A stretch of 64,000 nt of DNA from Ophiobolus disseminans (GCA_010093685.1 MU006225.1:316507-380506), one strand, 5' to 3'; counted from the first letter of the stretch, positions 45,741 through 54,985 are shown. Made by a program: numbers and translations. The notes: a model not told the origin generated them from the sequence alone.

Positions 45741-46231
45741 AGGATGATAGACGGAGCCGAGTGGTCATGAAGATGGCGATTGAATAATTTGAAGGGAATG
45801 TCGATGCGCGTGTAGAAGGGCGACTTGGTGACGTCTTCTTCGGTTTTGCATGCGCCCCATATGGTGAAGATGGTCCGGGGATCGACGTCGACGTAAGATG
45901 GTGGGGTATGGAAGCCTCTTCCTAGCGAAGGACTTGTGTCGCTTGAGCTCGAATATAACCTCTCGCGGCAACGGCCTGGTCGGTACCTGTATAATCGGAA
46001 CGGGGACCTGTCTCGGCTACGAGCGCGTGGAAGGGATCTTGATTGTGACTGCGACCTCTCCATTCCTCGATCGTGTCGAGCGAACCGCGCCCGAGGAGGC
46101 CCCAGACTTCCAGTGCGACGACCGCGTTGGGTTTCGCTCTGCCCAAAGATACTGTAGACCAAGTCACGACCCCGAACAACGTGACTCTCCCTTGCACCCC
46201 ATCCCACGCCGCTACTTGCGCTGCTTGGCAC
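45704..46231 (-). CDS. Arg/Ser-rich hypothetical protein (opposite-strand candidate)
   Basis: A 175-codon minus-strand frame. Residues after the Met near 46060 look protein-like: an RS-rich part (SQSQSRSLPRARSRDRSPFR) and then a less biased part (TPPSYVDVDPRTIFTIWGA, FYTRIDIPFKLFNRHL). It overlaps the plus-strand candidate at 45898-46488. Probably only one of the two is a gene over the shared 334 bp. No known domain is seen. Confidence 0.35.
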   Translation of the reverse strand: MPSSASSGVGWGARESHVVRGRDLVYSIFGQSETQRGRRTGSLGPPRARFARHDRGMERSQSQSRSLPRARSRDRSPFRLYRYRPGRCRERLYSSSSDTSPSLGRGFHTPPSYVDVDPRTIFTIWGACKTEEDVTKSPFYTRIDIPFKLFNRHLHDHSAPSIILHAGLRCLSSCP

Positions 46232-46488
46232 AAGACGACCCCTGGAGGAGCCGCAATGATGCGCTGCGATATGTGGGCGAATACTTGGATGAGGCTCTGT
46301 TCGGTATGATCGAGGTGAACGAGGTGCTGTTCAACATGCAAGAGACGCTGCGACGTATCGACGAAGCCTTAGAGCGAGAAGGCGAGAAGGTGGTGGGGAG
46401 TGGTGTGGAGCATCAGAAGAGGATCGAGAGTAAGTGTCGAGAGGATCAGGTGATTAAGATGCCAAGGGCAGCTGCTAAGAGAGACTGA
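45898..46488 (+). CDS. Hypothetical protein with C-terminal helical region
   Basis: A 196-codon frame. The part from about 46230 to 46488 is the most convincing: an amphipathic helix (EYLDEALFGMIEVNEVLFNM, then LRRIDEALEREGEKV) and a Lys-rich end. The N-terminal two thirds could instead be an intron or 5' UTR, or lie in another plus-strand frame that starts at 45936. No domain is recognised. It overlaps a minus-strand candidate. Confidence 0.4.
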   Translation: MVGYGSLFLAKDLCRLSSNITSRGNGLVGTCIIGTGTCLGYERVEGILIVTATSPFLDRVERTAPEEAPDFQCDDRVGFRSAQRYCRPSHDPEQRDSPLHPIPRRYLRCLAQDDPWRSRNDALRYVGEYLDEALFGMIEVNEVLFNMQETLRRIDEALEREGEKVVGSGVEHQKRIESKCREDQVIKMPRAAAKRD

Positions 46489-46578
46489 TATCTAGGGGGC
46501 TTTGAGGAATATGGGTTTGATGGCTTTTGGAGTCTGGTTTGGGGAGTTACATGATGGTGTTGTGTTCTGGCTGGAATT

Positions 46579-47067
46579 TTAACAAAATTGATGATAAGTG
46601 TGAACCAAAAGCTTGCATACGGGCCCGATTGTAGGTATAAGTTGCACATGAAAAACGGTGTAGAAAAGTTCGTGCCCACAACTCTTTGTGAGTGAATCCG
46701 TAGCTTCTGAAAGGTGGGTTGCACCACCTTTCGTGTGCGCGGTTATGGTCGCCTGCGACACCTGCCTTGAAGATATTGCAATCACTAACCTTCCCCTCTC
46801 TTCACGTCTCTGATTCCTCTGCTCGGCCACAATTTCGAGATTATATCTTAGCCCGTGTGCGCGCACTAGTCGTTCGCCTCCATAAGTAATGACGATACCT
46901 CGCACCAATGAGGTGCCCATGGATTTTCCTCCACTATACCGAGTCTCATCACCTCTAAGAGCACTATAGTGCTTGTATATATCCACCTCCTCACCATCAC
47001 TCCTCAAGGAAAAGAGGAAGGGAGAGTTGGCGGCTGACGACTTTATACAATCTCGTCTTCCGATCAT
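46579..47067 (-). CDS. Hypothetical protein, uncertain
   Basis: A minus-strand frame of 162 codons. The first 90 residues look coding (SSAANSPFLFSLRSDGEEVD, IVITYGGERLVRAHG, LEIVAEQRNQRREERG). The rest is less so, and a GTTAGT near 46792 may be a splice donor. The frame is also open upstream to about 47160. No family is recognised. Confidence 0.3.
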   Translation of the reverse strand: MIGRRDCIKSSAANSPFLFSLRSDGEEVDIYKHYSALRGDETRYSGGKSMGTSLVRGIVITYGGERLVRAHGLRYNLEIVAEQRNQRREERGRLVIAISSRQVSQATITAHTKGGATHLSEATDSLTKSCGHELFYTVFHVQLIPTIGPVCKLLVHTYHQFC

Positions 47068-47237
47068 TAACCAGCCCTTATCGTCAACGGAGTCGACTTT
47101 GGCTTCGATATCTCCGTCATCGAATGCAACACATGCTCCGCCTCCGCCTCCGAAACTACAGCATCTGCTGCCACCCTCGCCACCTCACCAGTCGTGCAGA
47201 GGCATATGGCTAAAGACTTTCTCAACCATGCTCAGGC

Positions 47238-47589
47238 TCAGGCTCCTATGTGCTCGTCCTGGCAGCCTTCGCTGGCTCCATCGCCATAAATCTCCTCCCG
47301 GTCAAAGGAGGAGGAGTGTCTTCGAGAGCTTTGGGGCTTCTGTCCCGAATTCTTTGATGGATCGTTCTGCGGATTTCCCTCATGGTGGCCGTCGCCTCGC
47401 CATCGAGCCCACACAAGCATAAAGACCAGGAAGCCCAGGAGGACCGCAATGACGGTCGGTGCTACAGGATGGCGCATCGCTCGATTGACTCTTTTTGTTC
47501 GGCGTCAGTGTATTCTGGTATGGCTCCGAGTCGCTGAGATACTCCGAGGGGGTGGGTTTTGGCTGTCGACCTTTTGACTCCGCGTTCAA
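47238..47589 (-). CDS. Small single-pass membrane protein, possible frame break
   Basis: The part from ATG 47477 to TGA 47238 encodes 79 residues with one clear transmembrane helix (VIAVLLGFLVFMLVWARW) and a hydrophilic Ser/Arg/Glu tail. Upstream, another frame from ATG 47589 reads as a plausible hydrophilic N-terminus (KPTPSEYLSDSEPYQNT) and meets it near 47477 without an intron signal. Either the 79-residue ORF stands alone, or a one-base break separates the two parts. Function unknown. Confidence 0.35.
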
Positions 47590-48181
47590 AGCACCCCGTA
47601 TATATTGATACTACTCTTCGCATCAGTACAGCTATATATTTTTACGTACTGTTATGCGAGACATGTTCCATAGTCTTGTCTTTGCTTGGTATTGTAGAGA
47701 CCGAGTTGTATATATTCGCACAACGAAACTGTGCTAAGCACTCAACTTGGACAACTGCAGAACACGTGAACTTACTGCCACTAGCCTCCACTTCACAAAG
47801 CTATACTGCACGCTGTGGGCGATGATTCTGATGAACCCATGGTGGTTGACGTGGGTTCAACAGACCCGTGGTTCTCCGCATCTTAGCGTGCTTTGTCAGC
47901 AAGCTCCTGTACCGAGCAAGCGAACCTCCGACTCTCGGGTCCGCCAACAAACGTTTCAAATGAGAAGTCTTGTGGGGATATAAGATAATTTGAATGAATT
48001 AGGAACCAGGAGGTCCTGTCAATGGACATCACTATGCTACACGTAACGCCGCCCAGGCCATGCTCCGTTTCATGCTCATGACTACATTATCCACACACTC
48101 CACCAGACATAACACCGAAAGATGCATTTCGCTTAGTGCGCTTAATATTTGTACAAGAAGTAGATGTTCCATACACGTACT
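47590..48181. other. Intergenic region
   Basis: About 590 bp, AT-rich around 47630-47660 and 47960-48000. It holds the 3' flank of the mannosyltransferase. No gene is called. Confidence 0.4.
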
Positions 48182-49387
48182 TTAGTCCATACCCACGTGT
48201 TTGAACCACAGCGGCCGGCAATCCTCGCGCTTGAGCCAATTCTCGCCGTCAGTGAAGCGGCCTATCGTACAGCCGGAGCACTTCGGGTTGTTCGGGCAGT
48301 TGAAGAAGGGTATGTGTTGGTATCCGATGTCTCGGAACCAGTGTATCTTGCTCTTGTCCTCAAACAGGCCGAGCGCGACACTGTGGACGGGCGCATCCCC
48401 CCAGCGCTCGTAGAAGAAGCCACCAGCGCGATCGAGATGGTCGAAGTAGTCGCGGTACTTCTTGCTGCGCCAGAAGCTCAGGTCGCCAATCTCGAAGTTG
48501 GACCAAAAGTGGCAGGTGGAGTAGCCATGAGCTTTGCGGTTGTTTTCGGGCCTCCTCTTGTCGTCCTCGAGCCATTCGCGGGCATTGTTCGGGTGTACGT
48601 AGTCTGGATGGTCGGCCAGGAACTTGCGCGTCTCTGGCCACAGCGTCGCGACGCTCTCTGGGTTGTCGTAGATGTTGATGTTGAAGCCGTACGTCTTGTT
48701 GTGGTCCTGCATCCAGCGGAATACGTCGTAGTCGACATTGCAGAAAAAGTGTACATTCGGCTCGACGCGCCAGTAGTACTGGACGTCCTTGAGCGCCGGG
48801 TGCTCGCTGAACATGCCGCTGTTCCATCGACACATCTGGTGGTACGACTGCTTCTCCATGTACTGCACTTTCTGTTCGACAAGGAGGTTGACCGACTCCT
48901 GGTAGAGGTCGCGGTTGATCCACGGGGGCACGTCCCAGTGCTCGGCGGGCACGACTTCGTACCGCACCTCGGCCTTTGTCGCGGCCCGCGTCTGCGTCTT
49001 GAAGTCGTCGGTGAAGGGCTTGTCGTTGAAGAATGTCCACGGGTAGTTGAACTTGTGGTTCCACGTGCGCTCAAGGTCCCTCATGCTCTGCAGCATGCCT
49101 TGCAGCTCCTCGTTGCGCACGAGGCTGAGTATGGTGGCATTGATGCGCGCGCTGTCCGCCTTATCGGGTGCGTAGTTGCTGCCGTCGACCCGTCGCAGTG
49201 GGCCCGGGGGTTCGCCCGACGGATCCAGCTGCGGGTCGCGCTCCCAGTCGCCATGTTTGGAGAGGGGCAGCTTGGTGCTTGGAGGGCGTATCGCGGGTTG
49301 CGGGGCGTGGAGGATCTGCAGGAACAGGTACACAAACATGCACAGGGTCGCGGCTGCCAAGTAGCGGATGGCCTTGGGCAGCGCCAT
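48182..49387 (-). CDS. Alpha-1,2-mannosyltransferase, KRE2/MNT1 (GT15) family
   Basis: A single exon of 401 residues. It is a type II membrane protein: a short cytosolic tail, then a signal anchor (AIRYLAAATLCMFVYLFLQI), a stem, and a catalytic domain from about residue 80. GT15 landmarks are FFNDKPFTDDF, the MCRWNSGMF segment, YYWRVEPNVHFFCNVDYDVF with the acidic residues of the Mn/GDP-mannose site, CHFWSNFEIGDLSFWR and HWFRDIGYQHIPFFNCP. The enzyme adds alpha-1,2-mannose to O- and N-linked glycans of cell-wall proteins in the Golgi. No lesions are seen. Its start lies 257 bp from the divergent gamma-tubulin-complex gene. Confidence 0.94.
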   Translation of the reverse strand: MALPKAIRYLAAATLCMFVYLFLQILHAPQPAIRPPSTKLPLSKHGDWERDPQLDPSGEPPGPLRRVDGSNYAPDKADSARINATILSLVRNEELQGMLQSMRDLERTWNHKFNYPWTFFNDKPFTDDFKTQTRAATKAEVRYEVVPAEHWDVPPWINRDLYQESVNLLVEQKVQYMEKQSYHQMCRWNSGMFSEHPALKDVQYYWRVEPNVHFFCNVDYDVFRWMQDHNKTYGFNINIYDNPESVATLWPETRKFLADHPDYVHPNNAREWLEDDKRRPENNRKAHGYSTCHFWSNFEIGDLSFWRSKKYRDYFDHLDRAGGFFYERWGDAPVHSVALGLFEDKSKIHWFRDIGYQHIPFFNCPNNPKCSGCTIGRFTDGENWLKREDCRPLWFKHVGMD

Positions 49388-49644
49388 GTTGACTCAGCAG
49401 AGGCGGCGGAGAGGGTGGCGCAGAGGATGGGCTGAGACCGAGACCAGGACAGAGTCCCAGCCTACAGGTAAAAGTCCTACAGCGCTCGATGCTGAGCTGC
49501 ACCCAACGGCAGTGACGTGCGTCAGGGTCCAGCTGTGCGCGGGAAGGCGCGGGCTCGCGTGCGGCAGGAAGTGGGCTTGGCAGGCACCGCCCGCATCAAC
49601 TCCTCCAACACGTCCGCGCTGTCACCATATGCATCCCACGCGCC
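49388..49644. promoter_or_regulatory. Divergent promoter between mannosyltransferase and GCP gene
   Basis: 257 bp lie between two divergent start codons, so both promoters are probably here. No TATA box is obvious. Confidence 0.4.
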
Positions 49645-52260
49645 ATGGCACAGAACGCCAAAATATCCGCCCTGTCGGACGAGCTCATACACTCTATCAT
49701 CGGCTTCGATGCAGCGACCAACAGGCAAGCCTACAGGCATGCAAAAGAGATTGCGTCACGTGGCCTGCGAGGACACCAGTACGGGCGAACAAACCAATTC
49801 GACATCACGTCGAACCTCACCGGCTTGGACGAAAAGTTCCGCGTCAAGAACCGCGATGATCTTGCAGACGCTCTGCAGGCACGGATCCAGAAGCTGCAGG
49901 GGCTGACAAGCAGATTCACGCCCGACTACCTGTCATTGCTGCTACAGCTATCCGACCGCCCGCTCGAGAACACCAGGGTCGAGGCGTTGGAGCTACTGCA
50001 ACCGCCCAGCCCTCCACCACTACTAACTTGGGATGAAATTCTGGAAGACGATCCTTACAGTGATGAAGACATTTGGAAGGACATTGATTATGCCGTTGAT
50101 TCTTCTGGCGATGAGCGGACGTCCCAAAAACGGGGGAAAGCAAAGTCGTCGCCTCCCACCAGCGTTGACGAGGACAAAACCTACGATCCTAAAGATTGCA
50201 TCGTACCGCCAGAACCTGACCTTGTCCAAATACTTGAGGCAGCTCAATACTGGAGCGTCGTACGAGATAACGACGCAAATACGGACATCACTGAGCTGCA
50301 GGCTGTTCGAGAGACATTGTCCATGCTTGCAGGGCTGCCCACCAGTCTTTACCATCTTGACACCCAGCAGAACCACATTCGCATCAATCCTCGATATGCA
50401 CTCAGCCACGCTATGTCGGCCACGGTAGATGACCTTCTGTCGAGGTTTGTGGCTATTGCAAAAGACATTTACCGTCTACGCCAATGGACGAAGCGATCAT
50501 CTACTCTGCCACTTGTCCAATCCTTCGAAGCGGCTGTACGGACACGTCTGGTGGCCTTCGATTGTGCGCTCGCACGACTACAGCAGCAATATCTTACACC
50601 CAGTCCACCCATCGTCGTGAGCCTGCTCCGGCTGCATACTGACATACAATTCTTTTCTACGCCTCTTCGCCGACTTGCGCAGCTAGTAATGAGCATCGAA
50701 CCCGAGATTCTACTGAACCCTTTCAGCCACTTAGAAGCCCTCTTCGAGACAATCACGCTTGCGCAGTTGACGCTGGAGACGACCGTCTTCCAATATTTAT
50801 CTAGTGTCTTTTTCGACTGCTTACAAACATATCTCAAACCAATCAGGAAGTGGATGGAAGAGGGTGAACTAGGGGCAAATGACGATACTTTCTTTGTCTT
50901 CCAAAGTGATAGCAGAAGTGACGCGAACTCTCTATGGCACGATCGTTACGTCCTTCGTCGAGACGCTCACAACGACTTGCGATCCCCTTCGTTCCTTCAA
51001 CCCGCCGCCAAGAAAATCTTCAACACCGGCAAGAGCATCGTCTTTTTGAAAGAGCTGGGTTTTCAAGGCGTCGGAACAAAGAACAACCATCCCGAACCGC
51101 GCCTCACTCATGCAACCGTATGCGGCATCTCAGACGAAGTGCCCTTGTCGCCGTTCCCTGAGCTGTTTAACATTGCTTTTGACAACTGGATACAGAGCAA
51201 GTACTCTCAGGCCTCAACCGTTCTACGACGACATCTCATCGAAAACAGCGGTCTCATGCGAACGTTAGACATACTAGAAATGGTGTATCTCGGTAAGAAC
51301 GGAGCCGTCTTTGAGGACTTTGCAAACGCATTGTTTGAGCGCATGGATGGTGGGCGTAGAGGCTGGAATGATCGTTATGTCTTGACAGAACTCACGCGGG
51401 GCATCTTTGGCACCGTTATGGTCAATTCGGACGCGGAAAAGATTGTTACACGGACCTGGAAAGTCAAGAATAAGAACCAGTCTGTCGAACCTCTTGCTAC
51501 GGTATCACTCGACTTCGCCCTCTCGTGGCCGATCCAGAACATCATTCAGCGGTCGTCAAGTGTTGTGTATCAGCAGGTATCATCCTTTCTTCTTCAGACC
51601 TATCGCGTCAAGTATCTGCTACAACGTACACGCCCATCACGCACGGCCGATTTCAGAGACCAGACTGCTCAGCTCTCACACAAATTGCGACACCGTCTTA
51701 CATGGTTTGCCGATACTCTACGCTCGTACCTCACAGAGACCGCTATCTTCTTCTCCACCCAAGACATGATTGCAGCTATGGAGAAAGCTGAAGACATCGA
51801 CAATATGGCGCATGTCCACCTCACATATATTGCGAGATTACAGGAGCGAGCGATCCTATCAACAGACGTCAACTTGATACACAAGGCGATCGTCGAGATA
51901 TTGGACCTCGGTGTTCAGTTCGCACAAGCTGTCGCTGGGAAGGAATCTAGTAATGCAATTCGCGGTGCAACAGACAAGCGCATATCTACCCGGCAGAGAA
52001 TTGTGGCTCCTATACCCGTCGTAGCTGAGCTTTCGGAAGTAGAGACAGACTCGGACGGCGAGCGTATTGGATTACCGTCAGTGCCTGAGTCCATTGAGCA
52101 GCAGAGTCCGATGGCATCGTTCCAGAGTATAGATGCCGAATTTGCCAGACTATTGCACTTTGTTACGGCAGGCTTGCGAAGCGTGGGAAGAGTCGGTGCA
52201 GAACCCATGTGGGAGCAGCTGGCAGAGCGCCTAGAATGGGAAGGCAAGAGAGATCGCTAA
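49645..52260 (+). CDS. Gamma-tubulin complex component (Spc97/Spc98 family, GCP5-like)
   Basis: A single exon of 871 residues. The C-terminal third carries the GCP signature: SLDFALSWPIQNIIQRSSSVVYQQV, then FLLQTYRVKYLLQR, the LRHRLTWFADTL helix and the MAHVHLTYIARLQERAIL segment, which in the family precedes a helical end that contacts gamma-tubulin. The N-terminal region contains LTWDEILEDDPYSDEDIW, like the conserved Trp-rich motif before the GRIP1 domain of GCP5. The protein should be part of the gamma-tubulin ring complex at spindle pole bodies. GCP4 or GCP6 identity cannot be fully excluded. Its stop lies only 128 bp from the transposon block. Confidence 0.82.
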   Translation: MAQNAKISALSDELIHSIIGFDAATNRQAYRHAKEIASRGLRGHQYGRTNQFDITSNLTGLDEKFRVKNRDDLADALQARIQKLQGLTSRFTPDYLSLLLQLSDRPLENTRVEALELLQPPSPPPLLTWDEILEDDPYSDEDIWKDIDYAVDSSGDERTSQKRGKAKSSPPTSVDEDKTYDPKDCIVPPEPDLVQILEAAQYWSVVRDNDANTDITELQAVRETLSMLAGLPTSLYHLDTQQNHIRINPRYALSHAMSATVDDLLSRFVAIAKDIYRLRQWTKRSSTLPLVQSFEAAVRTRLVAFDCALARLQQQYLTPSPPIVVSLLRLHTDIQFFSTPLRRLAQLVMSIEPEILLNPFSHLEALFETITLAQLTLETTVFQYLSSVFFDCLQTYLKPIRKWMEEGELGANDDTFFVFQSDSRSDANSLWHDRYVLRRDAHNDLRSPSFLQPAAKKIFNTGKSIVFLKELGFQGVGTKNNHPEPRLTHATVCGISDEVPLSPFPELFNIAFDNWIQSKYSQASTVLRRHLIENSGLMRTLDILEMVYLGKNGAVFEDFANALFERMDGGRRGWNDRYVLTELTRGIFGTVMVNSDAEKIVTRTWKVKNKNQSVEPLATVSLDFALSWPIQNIIQRSSSVVYQQVSSFLLQTYRVKYLLQRTRPSRTADFRDQTAQLSHKLRHRLTWFADTLRSYLTETAIFFSTQDMIAAMEKAEDIDNMAHVHLTYIARLQERAILSTDVNLIHKAIVEILDLGVQFAQAVAGKESSNAIRGATDKRISTRQRIVAPIPVVAELSEVETDSDGERIGLPSVPESIEQQSPMASFQSIDAEFARLLHFVTAGLRSVGRVGAEPMWEQLAERLEWEGKRDR

Positions 52261-52388
52261 TAATTAACTACGTTGATATTGCCTTATTAAGCTTATAGAG
52301 TAACATACCTCGTGGGCGAGTCACTCACATAGGCGAGTCGCTTACTTTTGCTAAGTGTTAGATATGTTGCTTATTAGAGGTGTGACGG
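52261..52388. other. Host/transposon boundary
   Basis: 128 bp between the GCP stop codon and the first LTR. Composition drops sharply to AT-rich here, and no host gene is seen from this point to 64000. Confidence 0.6.
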
Positions 52389-52587
52389 TGTCAGATATCA
52401 GGGGTGCTATGAGGCTACCAACACTGAGTGAAACAGGAGGGGCTAGCACAAGCGCCTTGGCACACTAGTACTAGATCTGACACTAGGTTAAACTCTGCAC
52501 GGGACGAAAAACACGAGAATATAAGCATAGATTATTATCAATTCATCTTATCTATTATTAGGTTCTAATACCTTATCATATCTAACA
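52389..52587 (+). repeat. Copia-type LTR, 5' end of a truncated element
   Basis: 199 bp, beginning TGTCAGATATC and ending ATCTAACA. It aligns with the two LTRs at 56217 and 61763. It is followed by the same ATTAAGAGTCTTACTACC stretch seen after the other 5' LTRs (putative primer-binding site), so this was a 5' LTR. The internal part of its element is lost after a few dozen bases, where a pogo transposase begins. Confidence 0.8.
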
Positions 52588-52823
52588 ATTAAGAGTCTTA
52601 CTACCTTAAATACCGTGCATGTGCGCTAGTCGCCCTAACCCCACTAAAACAACAGACAAGCTACTTTGCACAACGCCTCATAACTCAACCACTATAGCTC
52701 TAATTGATAATGCAATTGCAGAAATCGAATTGCTGCAACTAGGAGAACACTTTTTGTATTAGGCAGTTGCTAGAAAGTTCAATATCAGCAACTTAATGCT
52801 AGCCTAGAGACACTAAGGTTATT

Positions 52824-52887
52824 AGAAGCCCTAGCACGCGCAAGAAGCCCTAGCACGCGCAAGAAGCCCTAGCACGCGCAAGAAGCC
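52824..52887 (+). repeat. 19-bp tandem repeat, 3.4 copies
   Basis: The unit AGAAGCCCTAGCACGCGCA repeats at 52824-52842, 52843-52861 and 52862-52880, followed by a partial copy. The copies are perfect. It lies inside the pogo transposase remnant, between the DNA-binding parts, and shifts its frame. Confidence 0.9.
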
Positions 52888-53009
52888 TCCTAACAGAAAC
52901 TTAACTTACAACAAGAGAAGGAGCTTGTATAGTATATTAATAACCTCATAAAGAGAGCTCTGCCTCCTATAAGAGCTATAATAGAAAATTTCGCGTTCTA
53001 TATAGCTAT

Positions 53010-53308
53010 TGTAAGGGGTTAGGCTGAAGACAGCAGGAAGGCTAGGTTAAACAAAGATGAATTCGATAGAGTCTATCTAGAGCTAGAGAGCAGGCTAACT
53101 TTATAGCAGACTGCTAGCTTCTAGAAGTTTCTATATACATTAGCATTTGTTAGCTGTTAGAAGAACATATCTTGTTCTAGCACGTTCTAGGACATTCTAT
53201 AACGTTCCAGGACATCCTATAATGTTCTAGGACATTCTATAACGTTCTATAATATTCTAATAAACCGAAGTGTATCTACTGAGGACAGTAGAGGTCTAAC
53301 CGCTTACA
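53010..53308 (+). repeat. LTR-like 299-bp repeat with target duplication, copy 1
   Basis: It starts TGTAAGGGGTTAG and ends CTAACCGCTTACA, so the ends are inverted repeats of about 13 bp with one mismatch. A perfect 5-bp duplication GCTAT flanks it (53005-53009 and 53309-53313). Inside is a minisatellite of TTCTAGGACATTCTATAACG-like units (about 53170-53255). TGT...ACA ends and the 5-bp duplication suit a solo LTR; a MITE is the alternative. It interrupts the pogo transposase. Confidence 0.7.
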
Positions 53309-53703
53309 GCTATAAAGCTAGTAAGCGAGTTGTAGGTAACGCGCTTTTTAACGCAACACGCTAATCAACTCTCTTAAAATAGACCTCTAGGATAGACTCT
53401 CTCCGCTACAAAGCCGACTCTAGGGCTAAGTGCAGACTCTATTTTAACCTACTGCATGCTAAGATAAAGCAGTATAACGTACAACCTGAGCACATATACA
53501 ATATAGACAAAAAGGGCTTTATAATAGGCATTTTAGGAGGCTTAAAATAGGTGTTTAGTCGCTAACTTTAGGAGGAGAAACAGGTCACTACGACTCTCTA
53601 AGATAGCTCTCGAGAGTAGATAACCCTCCTAGCAACTATCTGCGCAGATAGGACGACGCTGCTACTAGGCCTTATCTATGCCGCCGTATCTAGTGCAATA
53701 TAG

Positions 53704-53884
53704 TGTAAGGGCTGCGCAAAGTATGCTAGTACCTAATAACAATAGTTAAATTAATAAAGAGCTATAGAGGTGCAGTAATAAGTTTTTAGTGTGGCTCGCT
53801 TCCCCACACGCTAGGCAGGACAAGGTTAGATAGATCTTATCTATAACTAGGCTCCGCTAGATACCTAGGGCTTAGCCTATTACA
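53704..53884 (-). repeat. Gypsy-type 3' LTR (minus orientation)
   Basis: On the minus strand it starts TGTAATAGGC at 53884 and ends CCCTTACA at 53704. Directly before it (53885-53900 on the plus strand) is a pyrimidine run, the complement of a purine-rich tract (AGGAGGGGGG), as expected for a polypurine tract. It follows the chromodomain coding remnant in the same orientation. Confidence 0.6.
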
Positions 53885-54646
53885 ATACCCCCCTCCTAGC
53901 CTGTAGGACTTTAAATAGGCCTTAGGATAATCGAAACTCCTTAGGTAGGCAGCCTTCTTTATTCTAGAATAGTGCTGTAAGGTCTAGCTAGCATTGTAAG
54001 GCAGTGTTGTCCTTAAGATTAATTGCTGGTTTCTATGTAGTTTGAGCATAACTAGTCTACTTAACCTTATACAGCAACTTATAACCTCGTTCTCTCCGCT
54101 TTCTTTTCTCTTCTATAATAGCTTCAACATAGTATTCTTCTTCCTCTTTAATAACTAGTGGCTTAGGTTAGACATTATTATTTAGCTAACTTAGAAAAGA
54201 GTTAGAGGCTGCTAGCCTTAGTTAGTCTATGTAAAAGACATTGTAAGGTCCTAGTAGAGTGTTTGAGTAGATATTATGCGTGCTAATCACCTTAAGGACA
54301 GTGTACTTTACGTTCTTCTAGTTTAGCTTCTTACAAGCACGCTTTGTCTTAAAGTGCTTGCCTAGTAAGAGCTAGACTTTATCACTAACACGCAGTTGCT
54401 TAGGCTCTTTCTAGTACTTGTTAGCTTAACGTTCCTGCTCTTGCTATACTTCTGCTATAGATGCTTGTGCTAGATTAAATACCTGCTTAAACTTCTTGAT
54501 TATAGCATCAGCAACCTTCTTCCTAGCTTGATTACTTGCTAAGTAGTCCTAGCTACTGCGTAGTAGTGCCTCTAGTTGAAGCGGGTCAATATAGTATCCA
54601 TGCTAAAGGAAGAAGAGGCTAACTTTAGTAGATGTTGCTTCTCTCC
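53885..54646 (-). pseudogene. Ty3/gypsy integrase C-terminus and chromodomain remnant
   Basis: Minus-strand reading gives the integrase end (YYIDPLQLEALL, then LRVSDKV, FKTKRACKKLN and LLGPYNVFYID). A chromodomain follows at about 54150-53960 (EYYVEAIIEEKRKRRERGYK, LLYKVK, then KPAINLKDNTALQ). This order marks a chromovirus-type gypsy element. Many TAG codons stand at expected Trp or Gln positions (for example before TSYAQTT). The 5' part of pol is absent; the frame stops at the LTR-like repeat that begins at 54647. Confidence 0.7.
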
Positions 54647-54985
54647 TGTAAGAGGTTAGACCTCTGCTGTCCTTAGTGGATACACTTTGGTTTATTAGAA
54701 CATTATAGAACATTATAGAATGTCCTGGAATGTCCTAGAATGTCCTAGAATGTCATGGAATGTCCTAGAACGTTATAGAATGTCCTAGAACATCATGGAA
54801 TGCCCTGGAACTAGCTAGAACAAGATATGTTCTTCTAACAGCTGACAAATGCTAATGTATAAAGAAACTTCTAGAAGCTAGCAGTCTGCTATACAGTCAG
54901 CCTGCTCTCTGGCTCTAGATAGACTCTATCGAATTCATCTTTGTTCAACCTAGCCTTCCTGCTGTCTTTAGCCTAGCCTATTACA
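54647..54985 (-). repeat. LTR-like repeat, copy 2, inverted relative to copy 1
   Basis: 339 bp with the same ends (TGTAAGAGGTTAG ... GGCTATTACA-type) and the same core as 53010-53308, but in opposite orientation. Its minisatellite of ATGTCCTAGA-like units is longer (about 54700-54815), which accounts for the extra 40 bp. No clear target duplication is visible (TCTCC left, TTTGA right). Confidence 0.7.

Larger units (their letters stand above)
52619..53760 (+). pseudogene. pogo-superfamily transposase remnant, interrupted by insertions
   Basis: A Psq-type N-terminus (IAEIELLQLGEHFLY, then AVARKFNISNLML) is followed by LNLQQEKELV-x-YINNLIKRALPPIRAII, typical of fungal pogo/Fot transposases. 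The catalytic region resumes after an insertion, with EHIYNIDKKGFIIGIL and VFSR, then ATICADRTTLL near 53640. Many TAG/TAA codons stand where Gln or Trp is expected. The reading is broken by an LTR-like repeat at 53010-53308 and cut off by a gypsy LTR at 53704. Confidence 0.7.

Noticed and set aside
48164..49435. 423-codon plus-strand frame
   Set aside because: Antisense shadow of the mannosyltransferase gene, which has clear GT15 motifs on the minus strand.
53010..54985. One long transposon with 300-bp terminal inverted repeats
   Set aside because: The sequence between the two copies is a mix of a pogo remnant and an oppositely oriented gypsy remnant, and copy 1 has its own 5-bp target duplication, so the copies were inserted independently.
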